Shown: in pieces, positions 45,663 through 55,099 of the stretch
Layout: every line of letters starts with the position of its first letter
Position numbering within the stretch: the stretch's first letter is position 1
Source of the DNA: Limnohabitans radicicola
Lineage (GTDB): Bacteria > Pseudomonadota > Gammaproteobacteria > Burkholderiales > Burkholderiaceae_C
Reading direction: 5' to 3'
Length of the DNA: 64,000 nt
Assembly (NCBI RefSeq): GCF_014837235.1
Contig: NZ_JACYFT010000001.1
Location: 1,439,688 to 1,503,687 of the forward strand
Notes under the pieces: generated by a model
The model's input: the letters and a program-made list of their open reading frames with translations, nothing else
Told to the model about the DNA's origin: nothing
The model's database searches: none
Position numbers and translations under genes: made by a program

Positions 45663-45840
45663 GTGTCTCCTCCCTGTCGATGCCTTTGCGGCTTTTGAGG
45701 AGATTTTGTGGCAAAGGTCGGGGGGCGGCAAGCCTGTGGGTTCCGCCATCCTGTGCCGAGCCTGAAGGGATTTGATCTGCCTGATCCATCGAACAGAGCT
45801 GATTTGACCGAAAATAGGGCTTCTAGTGGATCTCTCAATC

Positions 45841-46350
45841 ATGGCCCTGCTTCCCATTCTTCGTTACCCCGACCCCCGCCTGCACAAGGTGGCCCAGCCT
45901 GTGCAAGCTGTCGATGCCCGTATCCGGACTTTGATCGCCGACATGCTGGAGACCATGTACGACGCCAATGGCATTGGCTTGGCGGCCACGCAGGTCGATG
46001 TGCACGAGCGTCTGGTCGTGATCGACACCTCCGAAGAGCGCGACCAGCCGCTGGTGCTGATCAACCCCGAGATCACCTGGATGAGCGACGAGCGCGTCAA
46101 GGGCGACGAGGGCTGTCTGTCGGTGCCCGGCATCTACGACGGCGTGGAGCGCGCAGTGCAGGTCAAGGTCACGGCGCTCGACGGCGAAGGCCGCAGCCGC
46201 ACCATCGAAGCCGATGGCTTGCTGGCCATCTGCATTCAGCATGAGCTGGACCACCTCAAGGGCAAAGTGTTTGTGGAATACCTTTCACCCCTCAAGCAAG
46301 GCCGCATCAAGACCAAATTGGTCAAAGCGCTCAAAGCCGAGCAGGCTTGA
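45841..46350 (+). CDS. def: Peptide deformylase
   Basis: A 169-residue metalloenzyme that removes the formyl group from nascent proteins. All three motifs are intact: [13 protein letters not shown] and HELDH. ATG at 45841 is preferred to a GTG five codons upstream. It is divergent from dprA and starts the def-fmt-azlC-azlD gene run; its product acts with Fmt at opposite ends of formyl-methionine metabolism. Confidence 0.97.
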   Translation: MALLPILRYPDPRLHKVAQPVQAVDARIRTLIADMLETMYDANGIGLAATQVDVHERLVVIDTSEERDQPLVLINPEITWMSDERVKGDEGCLSVPGIYDGVERAVQVKVTALDGEGRSRTIEADGLLAICIQHELDHLKGKVFVEYLSPLKQGRIKTKLVKALKAEQA

Positions 46351-46360
46351 AGGCAGTGCG

Positions 46361-47326
46361 ATGCGACTGATTTTTGCGGGCACGCCCGAATTCGCCCGCG
46401 AAGCCATGGTGGCCCTGCACGTTGCCGGGCATGAGATCGTGCTGGTGCTGACCCAGCCCGACCGCCCTGCCGGGCGGGGCATGAAGCTGCAGTCCTCGCC
46501 CGTGAAGCAATGGGCGCTCGAACACCAGGTGCCCGTGGCCCAGCCGCGCAGCCTGCGCCTGGATGGCAAATACCCCGAAGACGCGGCTGCTGCACGCGAC
46601 ACCCTTTTGGCTGCGAAAGCCGACGCCATGATCGTGGCTGCCTATGGCCTGATCCTGCCGCAGTGGACGCTGGATTTGCCACCCCGTGGGTGCCTCAATA
46701 TCCATGCCTCCCTCTTGCCGCGCTGGCGCGGTGCAGCGCCCATCCACCGCGCCATCGAGGCGGGTGACAAGCAAACCGGCATCACCATCATGCAGATGGA
46801 CGCGGGACTGGACACGGGCGACATGCTGCTGGTGCGCACCGAGGCCATTTTGCTGACCGACACCACCGCGGTGCTGCACGATCGCTTGGCAACCCTGGGC
46901 GGCGAGGCCATCGTGCAGGCACTGGCGGGTATCGACCAGTTGCAGCGCCAGCCTCAGCCAAGCGAAGGCGTGAACTACGCACATAAGATTGAAAAAACCG
47001 AAGCTGCCCTCGACTGGACCTTGAGCGCCGAGCTGCTGGCGCGGCGCATCCGGGCCTTTGACCCCTTTCCGGGCATGACCGTGCCGCTCACGACCGAGGC
47101 GGGCACCGAAACCCTGAAGCTCTGGCAGGCCGTGGCCGAGCCTTTGCAGGCGGTGGCCGAGCCCGGCACCGTGGTGCAGGCCGATGCGCAAGGCGTGCGC
47201 GTGGCGTGTGGCCAGGGCCAGCTGTGCCTGACGCAACTGCAGCGCCCCGGCGGCAAGCGATTGAGTGCGGCCGACTTCCTGCGCGGTTGCCCCTTGAAGG
47301 CGGGCCAGCGCCTGGTGGTGGCCTGA
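46361..47326 (+). CDS. fmt: Methionyl-tRNA formyltransferase
   Basis: A 321-residue enzyme that formylates initiator Met-tRNA. The N-terminal formyltransferase fold has FAGTPEFA, the catalytic-site segments [20 protein letters not shown] and [20 protein letters not shown]-terminal OB-like domain follows residue 210. The ATG at 46361 follows the def stop by 10 bases. The fmt stop overlaps the azlC start (TGATG). Confidence 0.97.
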   Translation: MRLIFAGTPEFAREAMVALHVAGHEIVLVLTQPDRPAGRGMKLQSSPVKQWALEHQVPVAQPRSLRLDGKYPEDAAAARDTLLAAKADAMIVAAYGLILPQWTLDLPPRGCLNIHASLLPRWRGAAPIHRAIEAGDKQTGITIMQMDAGLDTGDMLLVRTEAILLTDTTAVLHDRLATLGGEAIVQALAGIDQLQRQPQPSEGVNYAHKIEKTEAALDWTLSAELLARRIRAFDPFPGMTVPLTTEAGTETLKLWQAVAEPLQAVAEPGTVVQADAQGVRVACGQGQLCLTQLQRPGGKRLSAADFLRGCPLKAGQRLVVA

Positions 47327-48057
47327 TGTTTTTCCTCTCGCGCCTGTACCGTCACCCGGCTTTTGTGGTGGGCATGCGCGAGGTGTCTCCGCAGTCGCCG
47401 GGCATCGCCGCCTGGGGCCTGATGACGGGCGTGGCCATGGTCAAGTCGGGCATGAGCGTGTTCGAGGCCAGTGCCATGACGCTGCTGGTGTTCGCGGGCA
47501 GCTCGCAGTTGGCGGCCATCCCGCTCATCGTAGCGGGTGCACCCGCCTGGGTGATCCTGGCCACCGGCTTTTGCGTCAACTTGCGCTTTGTGGTGTTCAG
47601 TCTGCATTTGCGCCAGTTCTTGATCCACTTGCCGCGCTGGCAACGCATGTTGCACGGCTACCTGACGGCCGACATCAGCTATGTGCTGTTCGTGCGCAAG
47701 TATGCCCACCCGGCCGAGACTGTCGAGGGACGGCTGGAGCAAGAGGCCTATTTGGCGGGCAACGACTTTTTGAATTGGTTGTCGTGGATCGTGGCGAGCT
47801 TTGTCGGCATCGCGCTGGCCAACCTGATCCCGCCCAGCTGGGGCCTGGGTTTTGCGGGCATTTTGTGCCTGCTGGGCATCCAGTGTTCGCTGGCCAGCTC
47901 GCGCATGCGCATGCTGTCGGCTGCTGTCGCTGGTGCTGCGGCGGTGGTGGCCTACAGCCTGCCGCTCAAGCTCAACATCGTGGTGGCGATTGCCGTGGCG
48001 GTGATCCTGTGTCTGACGGTCGAAAAGATCCGTCCGGCCCCTGGAGTGGCGGCATGA
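47326..48057 (+). CDS. azlC: AzlC family branched-chain amino acid exporter large subunit
   Basis: A 243-residue membrane protein of the AzlC (LIV-E) family, with about 6-8 membrane segments. The conserved FAGSSQLAAIPLI and FCVNLRFVVFSLHLRQFL are present. With AzlD it exports branched-chain amino acids. Translationally coupled to fmt upstream (TGATG) and to azlD downstream (ATGA). Confidence 0.92.
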   Translation: MFFLSRLYRHPAFVVGMREVSPQSPGIAAWGLMTGVAMVKSGMSVFEASAMTLLVFAGSSQLAAIPLIVAGAPAWVILATGFCVNLRFVVFSLHLRQFLIHLPRWQRMLHGYLTADISYVLFVRKYAHPAETVEGRLEQEAYLAGNDFLNWLSWIVASFVGIALANLIPPSWGLGFAGILCLLGIQCSLASSRMRMLSAAVAGAAAVVAYSLPLKLNIVVAIAVAVILCLTVEKIRPAPGVAA

Positions 48058-48389
48058 ACGGTACCGACCTCTGGACCCTGGCCGTCATCGTCGGCTTGGC
48101 GCTGGTCACCGTGCTCACGCGCAGCTTCTTTTTCATTTCCAGTAAAAACTGGCAGCTGCCCCACTGGGCGCAGCGCGGCCTGCAATACGCGCCCATCGCG
48201 GCCCTGTCGGCGGTGGTGGTGCCTGAAATCATCACGGTGCAGGGTACCTTGATCACCACTTGGCAGGACGCCCGCCTGTTTGCCGCGCTCATGGGTGCAG
48301 GGGTGTATTTTTGGCGGCGCGATGTGCTCTTGACCATCCTGGCGGGCATGGCGGTGTATTTGCCGCTGCACTTGGGCCTCGGCTGGTAA
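48054..48389 (+). CDS. azlD: AzlD family small subunit
   Basis: A 111-residue membrane protein with about 4 segments, the usual small partner of AzlC. It starts [20 protein letters not shown] and has the family stretch [19 protein letters not shown]. Its ATG overlaps the azlC stop. It ends about 106 bases before pgk. Confidence 0.9.
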   Translation: MNGTDLWTLAVIVGLALVTVLTRSFFFISSKNWQLPHWAQRGLQYAPIAALSAVVVPEIITVQGTLITTWQDARLFAALMGAGVYFWRRDVLLTILAGMAVYLPLHLGLGW

Positions 48390-48453
48390 CGTGGATTCGG
48401 GCGTTGTTCGGGGTTCGTACCGGCTCCGACGTCAGCCCCTGTCAGAGCAGGCT

Positions 48454-48473
48454 TTTAAAATCTCGCTCAGTCA
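48454..48473 (+). promoter_or_regulatory. Promoter/leader motif of pgk, shared with fba
   Basis: The 20-base block beginning TTTAAAATCTCG and ending TCAGTCA matches the block before fba at 17 of 20 positions. TAAAAT within it is a good -10 hexamer. It lies 22 bases before the pgk ATG. A TCAGA pentamer also occurs at the same place, 7-8 bases upstream, in both leaders. Confidence 0.5.
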
Positions 48474-48495
48474 TTTACCCCATGCGAGTCCACTC

Positions 48496-49689
48496 ATGAA
48501 CGTCATCCGTTTTTCCGACCTGTGCGCCCAGGGCAAAGCCCAGAACCAGCGCGTCTTCATCCGTGCCGACCTGAACGTGCCCCAGGCCGATGATGGCAGC
48601 ATCACCGAAGACACCCGTGTGCGCGCCAGCGTGCCCTGCATCCAGATGGCGCTTGCCGCGGGCGCTGCGGTGATGGTCACTTCCCACCTGGGCCGCCCGA
48701 CGGAGGGCGAGTTCAAACCCGAAGACTCGCTGGCCCCGGTGGCCAAGCGTCTGGGTGAATTGCTCGGCCGTGATGTGCCTCTGGTCGCCAACTGGGTGGA
48801 CGGCGTGACCGTGGCCCCAGGGCAAGTCGTGTTGCTCGAAAACTGCCGCGTCAACAAAGGCGAGAAGAAAAACAACGAAGACCTGGCCCGCAAAATGGCT
48901 CAGCTCTGCGACATCTACGTGAACGACGCCTTTGGTACTGCCCACCGCGCCGAGGGCACCACCTATGGCATCGCCCAGTTCGCCCCCATCGCGTGTGCGG
49001 GCCCTTTGCTGGCAGCCGAGATCGATGCCATCGGCAAGGCCCTGGCCAACCCGAAGCGCCCGCTGGCGGCCATCGTGGCGGGCTCCAAGGTTTCAACGAA
49101 GCTGACCATCCTGAAAAGCCTGTCGCAAAACGTGGACCAGCTCATCGTGGGCGGCGGCATTGCCAACACCTTCATGCTGGCGGCGGGCCTTTCGATCGGC
49201 AAGAGCCTGGCCGAGGCCGACTTGGTGGGTGAAGCCCAAGCCGTGATCGAAGCCATGAAGGCGCGTGGCGCCGAAGTGCCGATCCCGACCGATGTGGTGG
49301 TGGCCAAGACTTTTGCGGCCGACGCTGTTGCGACGGTGAAGAAAGCCACCGAGGTGGCTGATGACGACATGATTTTGGACATTGGCCCCGAGACGGCCGC
49401 CAAACTGGCCGCTCAGCTCAAGGCTGCAGGCACCATCGTCTGGAACGGCCCGGTCGGTGTCTTCGAGTTCGAAGCATTTGCCAACGGCACCAAAGTCATC
49501 GCCCAGGCGATTGCCGAGTCCAGCGCGTTCAGCATCGCGGGCGGCGGCGACACATTGGCCGCCATTGCCAAATACGGCATCGAAAAGCAGGTGGGCTACA
49601 TCTCGACCGGGGGCGGCGCGTTCCTCGAAATCCTGGAAGGCAAGACCCTGCCTGCTTTCGAGATCCTGACCAAGCGCGCAGCCGGTTGA
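48496..49689 (+). CDS. pgk: Phosphoglycerate kinase
   Basis: A 397-residue glycolytic/gluconeogenic kinase. N-terminal substrate segment [14 protein letters not shown] and SHLGRPTEG are standard; the nucleotide-side C-terminal domain has [16 protein letters not shown] and the Gly-rich [13 protein letters not shown]. The ATG at 48496 matches homologues; an in-frame upstream start would pass through the promoter motif. It is followed by a strong terminator. Confidence 0.98.
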   Translation: MNVIRFSDLCAQGKAQNQRVFIRADLNVPQADDGSITEDTRVRASVPCIQMALAAGAAVMVTSHLGRPTEGEFKPEDSLAPVAKRLGELLGRDVPLVANWVDGVTVAPGQVVLLENCRVNKGEKKNNEDLARKMAQLCDIYVNDAFGTAHRAEGTTYGIAQFAPIACAGPLLAAEIDAIGKALANPKRPLAAIVAGSKVSTKLTILKSLSQNVDQLIVGGGIANTFMLAAGLSIGKSLAEADLVGEAQAVIEAMKARGAEVPIPTDVVVAKTFAADAVATVKKATEVADDDMILDIGPETAAKLAAQLKAAGTIVWNGPVGVFEFEAFANGTKVIAQAIAESSAFSIAGGGDTLAAIAKYGIEKQVGYISTGGGAFLEILEGKTLPAFEILTKRAAG

Positions 49690-49735
49690 GCTTGTGCAAG
49701 GCGGTGGTCCTGGGCTGCCGCTTTCATTGCCCAAT

Positions 49736-49763
49736 AAAAAAACCCCGGATTGCGGGGTTTTTT
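49736..49763. terminator. Bidirectional terminator between pgk and desaturase gene
   Basis: AAAAACCCCG pairs with CGGGGTTTTTT around GATTG, with A-run before and T-run after. It serves pgk from the left and the minus-strand desaturase from the right. Confidence 0.93.
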
Positions 49764-49785
49764 GTTGTCTGACCTCAGGGCCCGA

Positions 49786-50901
49786 TCAGGCCTGAGCTGC
49801 GGGCGGCAGGTTGCCGCGCACGGGGCTGGTCATGTTGCCCTTGAAGTCGGTCCAGCACTCGCGGGTGAAGTCGTACATCTTGCAATTCTTGGCCGTCTCG
49901 AAGTACCACTTCCAGGAGAAGGGCTGCACGATGATGCGACCGGGCAGCATTTCTTCAAGTTTGGCCTGGGCCTTTTTCAGGCGGTACAGGGGCACGCTCA
50001 TGTCCACGTGGTGGGCGGTGTGCTCCATGATGTGGTGCATCAGTGCGCCGATGTTGAACGGGAAGGTCAGATGCACCGTGGTCGACACGAAGGGCGCGGC
50101 CTTGGTCCAGGCGGCCTTGTTGTCATGCCAGGAGACCTTGACGTGGGTGTGGTGCACATAGACCACAAAACCGATCATGCTGTTCCAGAAGAAGAACGGC
50201 ACCGCAAAGCCCAGCAGCAGTGACAGCCAGACCGACTGGCCTGTGGCCACGGCGGCAGCGGCGATGGTGGCGATCCAGAAAGCGCCAAACACCGTCACCA
50301 GCGCGCTGTCCTTGAAGAAGATCGGGCGGCGTGTGGGCATGTGGGTTTTGTTGGGGAAGAACTCGCGCTTCCACCAGATCTCGATCATGTAGTACAGACC
50401 GGGCGCCCAGCCGCTGCGGTAGGCGCGCTCCAGCAGCTTTTGCAGGGGCGAGAGGGCTTCAAACTCGGCTGCCGTCAACGGGGTCCAGACGAAATCCACG
50501 CCTTTGAGGTTGGTGTAGCCGTGGTGTACCACGTTGTGGCCCGTGTCCCACAGGCTGTAGGGGGTGAGCGAGGGCAGGAACGCGATGCGGCCCAGCACTT
50601 TGTTGAGTTCTCGGTGCGGTGTCAGGCTTTGGTGGCAGGCGTCGTGGCCGATGATGAACAGGCGACCGATCACGAAACCAGCGGCCAAGCCGCACAGCAG
50701 TTTGGCCCAGACGGCATCGAACACCACAGTGCCTGCGATCAGCGCAAAAAACAAGGCGTAGTCGATGGCCAGTAGGACAAACGCCCGCAAAGTGGTCCGC
50801 TCGGACAGCGGCACCAGCCAGCCGCGGATGATCTTGCGGTGCGGCAGGGGTTGGTCCAGAGGTATGGGTTGGTCGGGGCTCGGCGTATGAAGTTCGGTCA
50901 T
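49786..50901 (-). CDS. Fatty acid desaturase family protein
   Basis: A 371-residue membrane di-iron desaturase with His boxes HDACH, HNVVHH and HTAHH and about four membrane segments between them (e.g. FVLLAIDYALFFALIAG). It resembles acyl-lipid omega-type desaturases more than the other desaturase in this window. The ATG at 50901 was used; a GTG four codons upstream is possible. It is inserted, on the opposite strand, between pgk and pyk, breaking the glycolytic run. The acyl substrate is not known. Confidence 0.9.
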   Translation of the reverse strand: MTELHTPSPDQPIPLDQPLPHRKIIRGWLVPLSERTTLRAFVLLAIDYALFFALIAGTVVFDAVWAKLLCGLAAGFVIGRLFIIGHDACHQSLTPHRELNKVLGRIAFLPSLTPYSLWDTGHNVVHHGYTNLKGVDFVWTPLTAAEFEALSPLQKLLERAYRSGWAPGLYYMIEIWWKREFFPNKTHMPTRRPIFFKDSALVTVFGAFWIATIAAAAVATGQSVWLSLLLGFAVPFFFWNSMIGFVVYVHHTHVKVSWHDNKAAWTKAAPFVSTTVHLTFPFNIGALMHHIMEHTAHHVDMSVPLYRLKKAQAKLEEMLPGRIIVQPFSWKWYFETAKNCKMYDFTRECWTDFKGNMTSPVRGNLPPAAQA

Positions 50902-51148
50902 GGAATTGCGCACAGGGGCTGTGCATCAGGGAAAACACTGAATCCTTGGAGTTTAGTGCTCGCAGGCCTGCGCTCGGCTGACAAGGATCAAATCCCCGCT
51001 TTTTATGGGGACGGCGAGGGATGCGGTGATTTTATCGCTGGACAGCGGTCTAAAGGGTGCTTTTACCGCGACGTGGTGTGTCGAAAGAACCGTCCATGTA
51101 ACCGATTCCATGTGAAAATTGAAACCAAGTTACAAGGAGACCTTTCCC

Positions 51149-52582
51149 ATGCCCCGCCACGCCACCAAGATTGTTGCCACTTTGGGCCCTGCCTCCAGCG
51201 ATCCCGCATTGCTCGAAGCCATGATCCGCGCAGGCGTCAATGTGGTGCGTCTGAACTTCAGTCACGGCAAGGCACAGGACCACATCGACCGCGCCACGCT
51301 GGTGCGCGAGGCGTCCGTGCGTGCGGGCCGTGAAGTGGCCATCATGGCCGACTTGCAGGGCCCCAAGATCCGCGTGGGCAAGTTCGCCGAAGGCAAGGTG
51401 ATGCTGGAGCCCGGTGCCGCCTTTGTGCTGGACGCCTCACGTACCGAGTTGGGCGACCTGCAGGGTGTAGGTCTGGACTACAAGGAATTGCCCCGCGATG
51501 TGAAGGCCGGGGATGTGTTGTTGCTCAACGACGGCCTGATTGTGCTGACCGTGGACGCCGTCAAGGGCGAACAGGTGCACACCACCGTCAAGCTCGGCGG
51601 CGAGCTGTCCAACAACAAGGGCATCAACAAGCAAGGCGGCGGCCTCACGGCACCGGCCCTGACGGCCAAGGACATGGAAGACATCAAGACCGCCATGAGC
51701 CTGAAGGCCGACTATGTGGCCGTGAGCTTTCCGAAAAATGCCACCGACATGGAAATGGCCCGTCAGCTGTGCAATGTGGCCGGTGCCGAGCATGGCCACA
51801 AGGCGGATCTGATCGCCAAAATCGAGCGTGCTGAGGCGATTCCCCGTCTGGAGGAAATTTTGCGTGCCAGTGACGGCATCATGGTGGCCCGTGGTGATCT
51901 GGCTGTGGAGGTGGGCAATGCCGCCGTGCCAGCCCTGCAAAAGCGCATGATCAAGCTGGCCAAGGAGCACGACAAGGTGGTGATCACCGCCACCCAGATG
52001 ATGGAGAGCATGATCACCAACCCGGTGCCTACCCGTGCCGAGGTGTCTGACGTTGCCAACGCTGTGCTGGACGGCACCGACGCCGTGATGCTGAGCGCCG
52101 AAACCGCCGCAGGCAAGTTCCCGCTGGAGACGGTGCAAGAAATGGCCAAGATCTGCGCTGCCGCCGAGAGCGCCGAGGACCCCGCTTTGGACGCCGATTT
52201 CAAGGGCCAGACCTTCAGCCGCATTGACCAATCGATCGCGATGGGGGCCTTGTTCACCGCCCACCATTTGGGTGCCAAGGCCATCGTGGCCCTGACCGAA
52301 TCGGGCTCCACCGCTTTGTGGATGAGCCGCCGCCGCGTGCATGTGCCAATTTACGCGCTGACCACCAAGCTGTCGTCGCAGCGCAAGATGGCGCTGTACC
52401 GCAACGTGCGCCCACTGCTGATGGACACCAGCGCCGACCGTGACACCGCGCTGGAACAGGCCGAGCGCCACCTCAAAAAGCGTGGCATCGTGAGCACTGG
52501 CGACGTGTACGCCATCACCTGTGGTGAGCCCATGGGTTCGCCCGGGGGCACCAACATGCTCAAGATCTGCCGCGTCGAGTGA
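51149..52582 (+). CDS. pyk: Pyruvate kinase
   Basis: A 477-residue type II-like pyruvate kinase. It starts MPRHATKIVATLGPASSDP. The signature IMVARGDLAVEVG, the active-site Lys in LIAKIERAEAI, and the allosteric C-terminal domain are present. AAGGAGA lies 8 bases upstream of the ATG at 51149. The region between it and the divergent desaturase is 247 bases, enough for separate promoters. Confidence 0.97.
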   Translation: MPRHATKIVATLGPASSDPALLEAMIRAGVNVVRLNFSHGKAQDHIDRATLVREASVRAGREVAIMADLQGPKIRVGKFAEGKVMLEPGAAFVLDASRTELGDLQGVGLDYKELPRDVKAGDVLLLNDGLIVLTVDAVKGEQVHTTVKLGGELSNNKGINKQGGGLTAPALTAKDMEDIKTAMSLKADYVAVSFPKNATDMEMARQLCNVAGAEHGHKADLIAKIERAEAIPRLEEILRASDGIMVARGDLAVEVGNAAVPALQKRMIKLAKEHDKVVITATQMMESMITNPVPTRAEVSDVANAVLDGTDAVMLSAETAAGKFPLETVQEMAKICAAAESAEDPALDADFKGQTFSRIDQSIAMGALFTAHHLGAKAIVALTESGSTALWMSRRRVHVPIYALTTKLSSQRKMALYRNVRPLLMDTSADRDTALEQAERHLKKRGIVSTGDVYAITCGEPMGSPGGTNMLKICRVE

Positions 52583-52609
52583 TACGCCCACTGCCTTGGC
52601 GTGGGTTCA

Positions 52610-52633
52610 GGGCGGCGTCAGACGCCACCCTTT
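52610..52633 (+). terminator. Palindromic terminator-like stem after pyk, abutting the fba promoter
   Basis: GGGCGGCGTC (52610-52619) and GACGCCACCC (52621-52630) are symmetrical about one base, with a single mismatched pair, and are followed by TTT. The T-run is also the start of the fba TTTAAAAT element, so terminator and promoter share bases. Confidence 0.65.
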
Positions 52634-52650
52634 AAAATCCCGGTCAGTTA
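52631..52650 (+). promoter_or_regulatory. Promoter/leader motif of fba, shared with pgk
   Basis: The 20-base block beginning TTTAAAATCCCG and ending TCAGTTA differs from the pgk block at three positions. It lies 54 bases before the fba ATG. A shorter related block (TTAAAATCCGGTC) precedes purE at 56648-56660. Confidence 0.5.
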
Positions 52651-52704
52651 CAGGCTGGTTACCAACCGGCTCGCCAGTTTTCAAACTTTCTGGGAAATTT
52701 CACC

Positions 52705-53769
52705 ATGGCACTCGTCTCGATGCGCGAACTGCTGGACCACGCAGCCGTCAATGGCTACGGCATTCCGGCCTTCAACGTCAACAATCTGGAGCAGGTTCAG
52801 GCGGTCATGACCGCGGCCGACGAAGTCGGTGCCCCGGTCATCCTGCAGGCGAGCGCAGGCGCACGCAAATACGCAGGTGAGCCTTTCATCAAGCACCTGA
52901 TCCAGGCCGCTACCGAGCAGTGGCCGCACATCCCGCTGGTCATGCACCAGGACCATGGCCAAAGCCCGGCGGTGTGCCACGGCGCCATCGATCTGGGCTT
53001 TTCGTCCGTGATGATGGACGGCTCGCTGATGGAGGACGGCAAGACCCCCGCCAGTTTTGAGTACAACGTCGACGTGACCCGCCGAGTGGTCGACATGGCC
53101 CACAAGATGGGCGTGTCGGTCGAGGGCGAACTGGGTTGCCTGGGCAATCTGGAAACCGGTGAAGCCGGTGAGGAAGACGGCATCGGCGCCGAAGGCAAGC
53201 TGGACCACAGCCAGATGCTGACCGATCCCGAGGAAGCCGCCCAGTTCGTGAAAGCCACAGGCCTGGATGCGCTGGCCATTGCCATTGGCACCAGCCACGG
53301 CGCGTACAAGTTCAGCCGCAAGCCCACGGGCGACATCCTGGCGATCTACCGCGTCAAGGAAATCCACCAGCGCATCCCCAACACCCACCTGGTGATGCAC
53401 GGCTCATCGAGCGTGCCGCAGGAGCTGCTGGCCCTGATCAACCAGTACGGCGGCAAGATGAAGGAAACCTACGGCGTGCCCGTCGAGGAAATCCAGGAAG
53501 CCATCAAGCACGGCGTGCGCAAGATCAACATCGACACCGACATCCGACTGGCCATGACGGCGGCTTGCCGCAAGTTCCTGGTGGAGAACCCCGACAAGTT
53601 CGACGCCCGCGAGTGGCTCAAGCCTGCCCGGGAAGCAGCCAAGCAACTGTGCAAGCAGCGTTATCTGGAGTTCGGTTGCGAAGGCCAAGCCCCCAAGATC
53701 AAGGGCGACAGCCTGCAGGTGGTGGCCGCCAAATACGCCAAGGGCGAGCTGGCCCAGGTGGTGAACTGA
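52705..53769 (+). CDS. fba: Class II fructose-bisphosphate aldolase
   Basis: A 354-residue zinc-dependent aldolase of the Calvin-cycle (FbaA-like, CbbA) subtype. Zn-ligand segments are visible: [10 protein letters not shown] and the later HGSSSVPQE; the active-site region [20 protein letters not shown] is characteristic of this subtype. The gene follows pyk and precedes purC. No other Calvin-cycle gene lies in the window, so glycolysis/gluconeogenesis is the simplest role. Confidence 0.97.
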   Translation: MALVSMRELLDHAAVNGYGIPAFNVNNLEQVQAVMTAADEVGAPVILQASAGARKYAGEPFIKHLIQAATEQWPHIPLVMHQDHGQSPAVCHGAIDLGFSSVMMDGSLMEDGKTPASFEYNVDVTRRVVDMAHKMGVSVEGELGCLGNLETGEAGEEDGIGAEGKLDHSQMLTDPEEAAQFVKATGLDALAIAIGTSHGAYKFSRKPTGDILAIYRVKEIHQRIPNTHLVMHGSSSVPQELLALINQYGGKMKETYGVPVEEIQEAIKHGVRKINIDTDIRLAMTAACRKFLVENPDKFDAREWLKPAREAAKQLCKQRYLEFGCEGQAPKIKGDSLQVVAAKYAKGELAQVVN

Positions 53770-53791
53770 GCCGCCCAACAGGCGCTGAGCC

Positions 53792-53800
53792 TGCGATAAT
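53792..53800 (+). promoter_or_regulatory. Extended -10 promoter element before purC
   Basis: TGCGATAAT is a good extended -10 element, identical to the one in the rpmH promoter. No convincing -35 is seen upstream. Transcription would start near 53807, before the hairpin at 53811. Confidence 0.5.
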
Positions 53801-53810
53801 CTGCCTGAAT

Positions 53811-53846
53811 GGCCCGTTGACTGTTCAACGGGCCTTTTTTCTTTTG
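53811..53846 (+). terminator. Strong hairpin with T-run between fba and purC (terminator or attenuator)
   Basis: GGCCCGTTGA (53811-53820) and TCAACGGGCC (53825-53834) form a perfect 10-base stem around CTGT, followed by six T and further T-rich sequence. It clearly can end fba transcription. Only 27 bases separate the T-run from the purC ATG, leaving no room for a promoter in between. Confidence 0.9.
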
Positions 53847-53867
53847 TTTTCCTGAACTGTTCCTGCC

Positions 53868-54776
53868 ATGACTTCTGCGCTGCACACCTCTGCCCTGACC
53901 TCCTTGCCTCTGCTGGCGCGTGGCAAGGTGCGCGACAACTACGCCGTGGGCGATGACCGCATCCTGATGGTGGCGTCGGACCGGATCAGCGCGTTTGATG
54001 TGATCATGGGTGAGCCGATCCCCGGCAAAGGCGTGTTGCTCACGCAGATGGCCTTGTTCTGGTTCGACAAGCTTGGCCCCAAGGGGCTGAACCTCTGCCC
54101 CATCCACCTGACGGGCGACGCACCGGAGAGCGTGGTCTCGGCAGAAGAAGTGCCCCAGGTCACCGGCCGCTCGATGCTGGTCAAGCGCCTCCAACCCATC
54201 CCGGTCGAGGCGGTGGTGCGCGGATATCTGGCGGGCAGTGGCTGGAAGGAGTACCAGGAATCCCGTTCGGTGTGCGGTGTACCGCTGCCCGAAGGCCTGC
54301 AAAACGCCAGCCAGTTGCCCGAGCCCATCTACACACCAGCGGCCAAGGCGGCGGTGGGTGAGCACGACGAAAACATCACTTTCGAGCGCACGGTGGAGAT
54401 GATTGGCGCCGATCTGGCCACCCGCATCCGTGACATCAGCATCGCCATCTACAAGGCGGCCAGCAAGATCGCGGCCACCAAGGGCATCATCATTGCCGAC
54501 ACCAAGTTTGAGTTCGGTCTGGATGCCGATGGCACCCTGGTGCTGATGGACGAGGTGCTGACGCCCGACTCTTCGCGCTATTGGCCCGCCGACAGCTACA
54601 AAGCCGGCTCCAACCCGCCCAGCTTTGACAAACAGTTTTTGCGTGACTGGCTCGAAACCGCGCAGGTGGGCGGTAAGCCCTGGGACAAGACACCCCCGGC
54701 ACCGCGCTTGCCGCAGGATGTGATCGAGCACACCGCGGCCAAGTACCGCGAAGCGCTGCAGCGTTTGACCGCCTGA
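53868..54776 (+). CDS. purC: Phosphoribosylaminoimidazole-succinocarboxamide synthase (SAICAR synthetase)
   Basis: A 302-residue purine biosynthesis enzyme, the longer PurC form. It shows [20 protein letters not shown] and [16 protein letters not shown], with the ATP/CAIR segment [17 protein letters not shown] and [14 protein letters not shown]. Downstream purE and purK are also in this window, so three purine genes lie within 5 kb. Confidence 0.96.
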   Translation: MTSALHTSALTSLPLLARGKVRDNYAVGDDRILMVASDRISAFDVIMGEPIPGKGVLLTQMALFWFDKLGPKGLNLCPIHLTGDAPESVVSAEEVPQVTGRSMLVKRLQPIPVEAVVRGYLAGSGWKEYQESRSVCGVPLPEGLQNASQLPEPIYTPAAKAAVGEHDENITFERTVEMIGADLATRIRDISIAIYKAASKIAATKGIIIADTKFEFGLDADGTLVLMDEVLTPDSSRYWPADSYKAGSNPPSFDKQFLRDWLETAQVGGKPWDKTPPAPRLPQDVIEHTAAKYREALQRLTA

Positions 54777-54828
54777 GCGCGGTTTGACCCGACACAGGTG
54801 CGGTCGAGTCGTTGGATGACGCTGCGTG

Positions 54829-54981
54829 TCAGCTGCGCAGCGTGAACATTTTGATGCGGTTGAGCAACCAGCTGGTGCCCGCCGCCAGGCGCATGGGCAG
54901 GCTGGGTGTGCCCGCCGGTTCGTCATCGCCCAGAAGGCAACGAAGCTCTTCTGCTGTGACCAATGGCTTGCTGTGAATCAT
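54829..54981 (-). CDS. Possible small protein of unknown function
   Basis: A 50-codon open frame starting MIHSKPLVTAEELRCLLGDD and ending LNRIKMFTLRS lies in the 323-base gap between purC and the Mpo1-like gene. No good ribosome-binding site precedes it; an in-frame start 45 bases upstream is also possible. The region upstream of it (54982-55030) is AT-rich, as for a promoter. Apart from this frame I see nothing in the gap. Confidence 0.3.
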   Translation of the reverse strand: MIHSKPLVTAEELRCLLGDDEPAGTPSLPMRLAAGTSWLLNRIKMFTLRS

Positions 54982-55099
54982 AAAATGAATACTTTTAATT
55001 GATTTATTGATTCTAAGGGCAAACACTGTGGACAGTGGGCATTAAAAATTCAAAAATCGACGAAAACCCCCTGCAACTGTTACCAAAGTACAACTCCCC

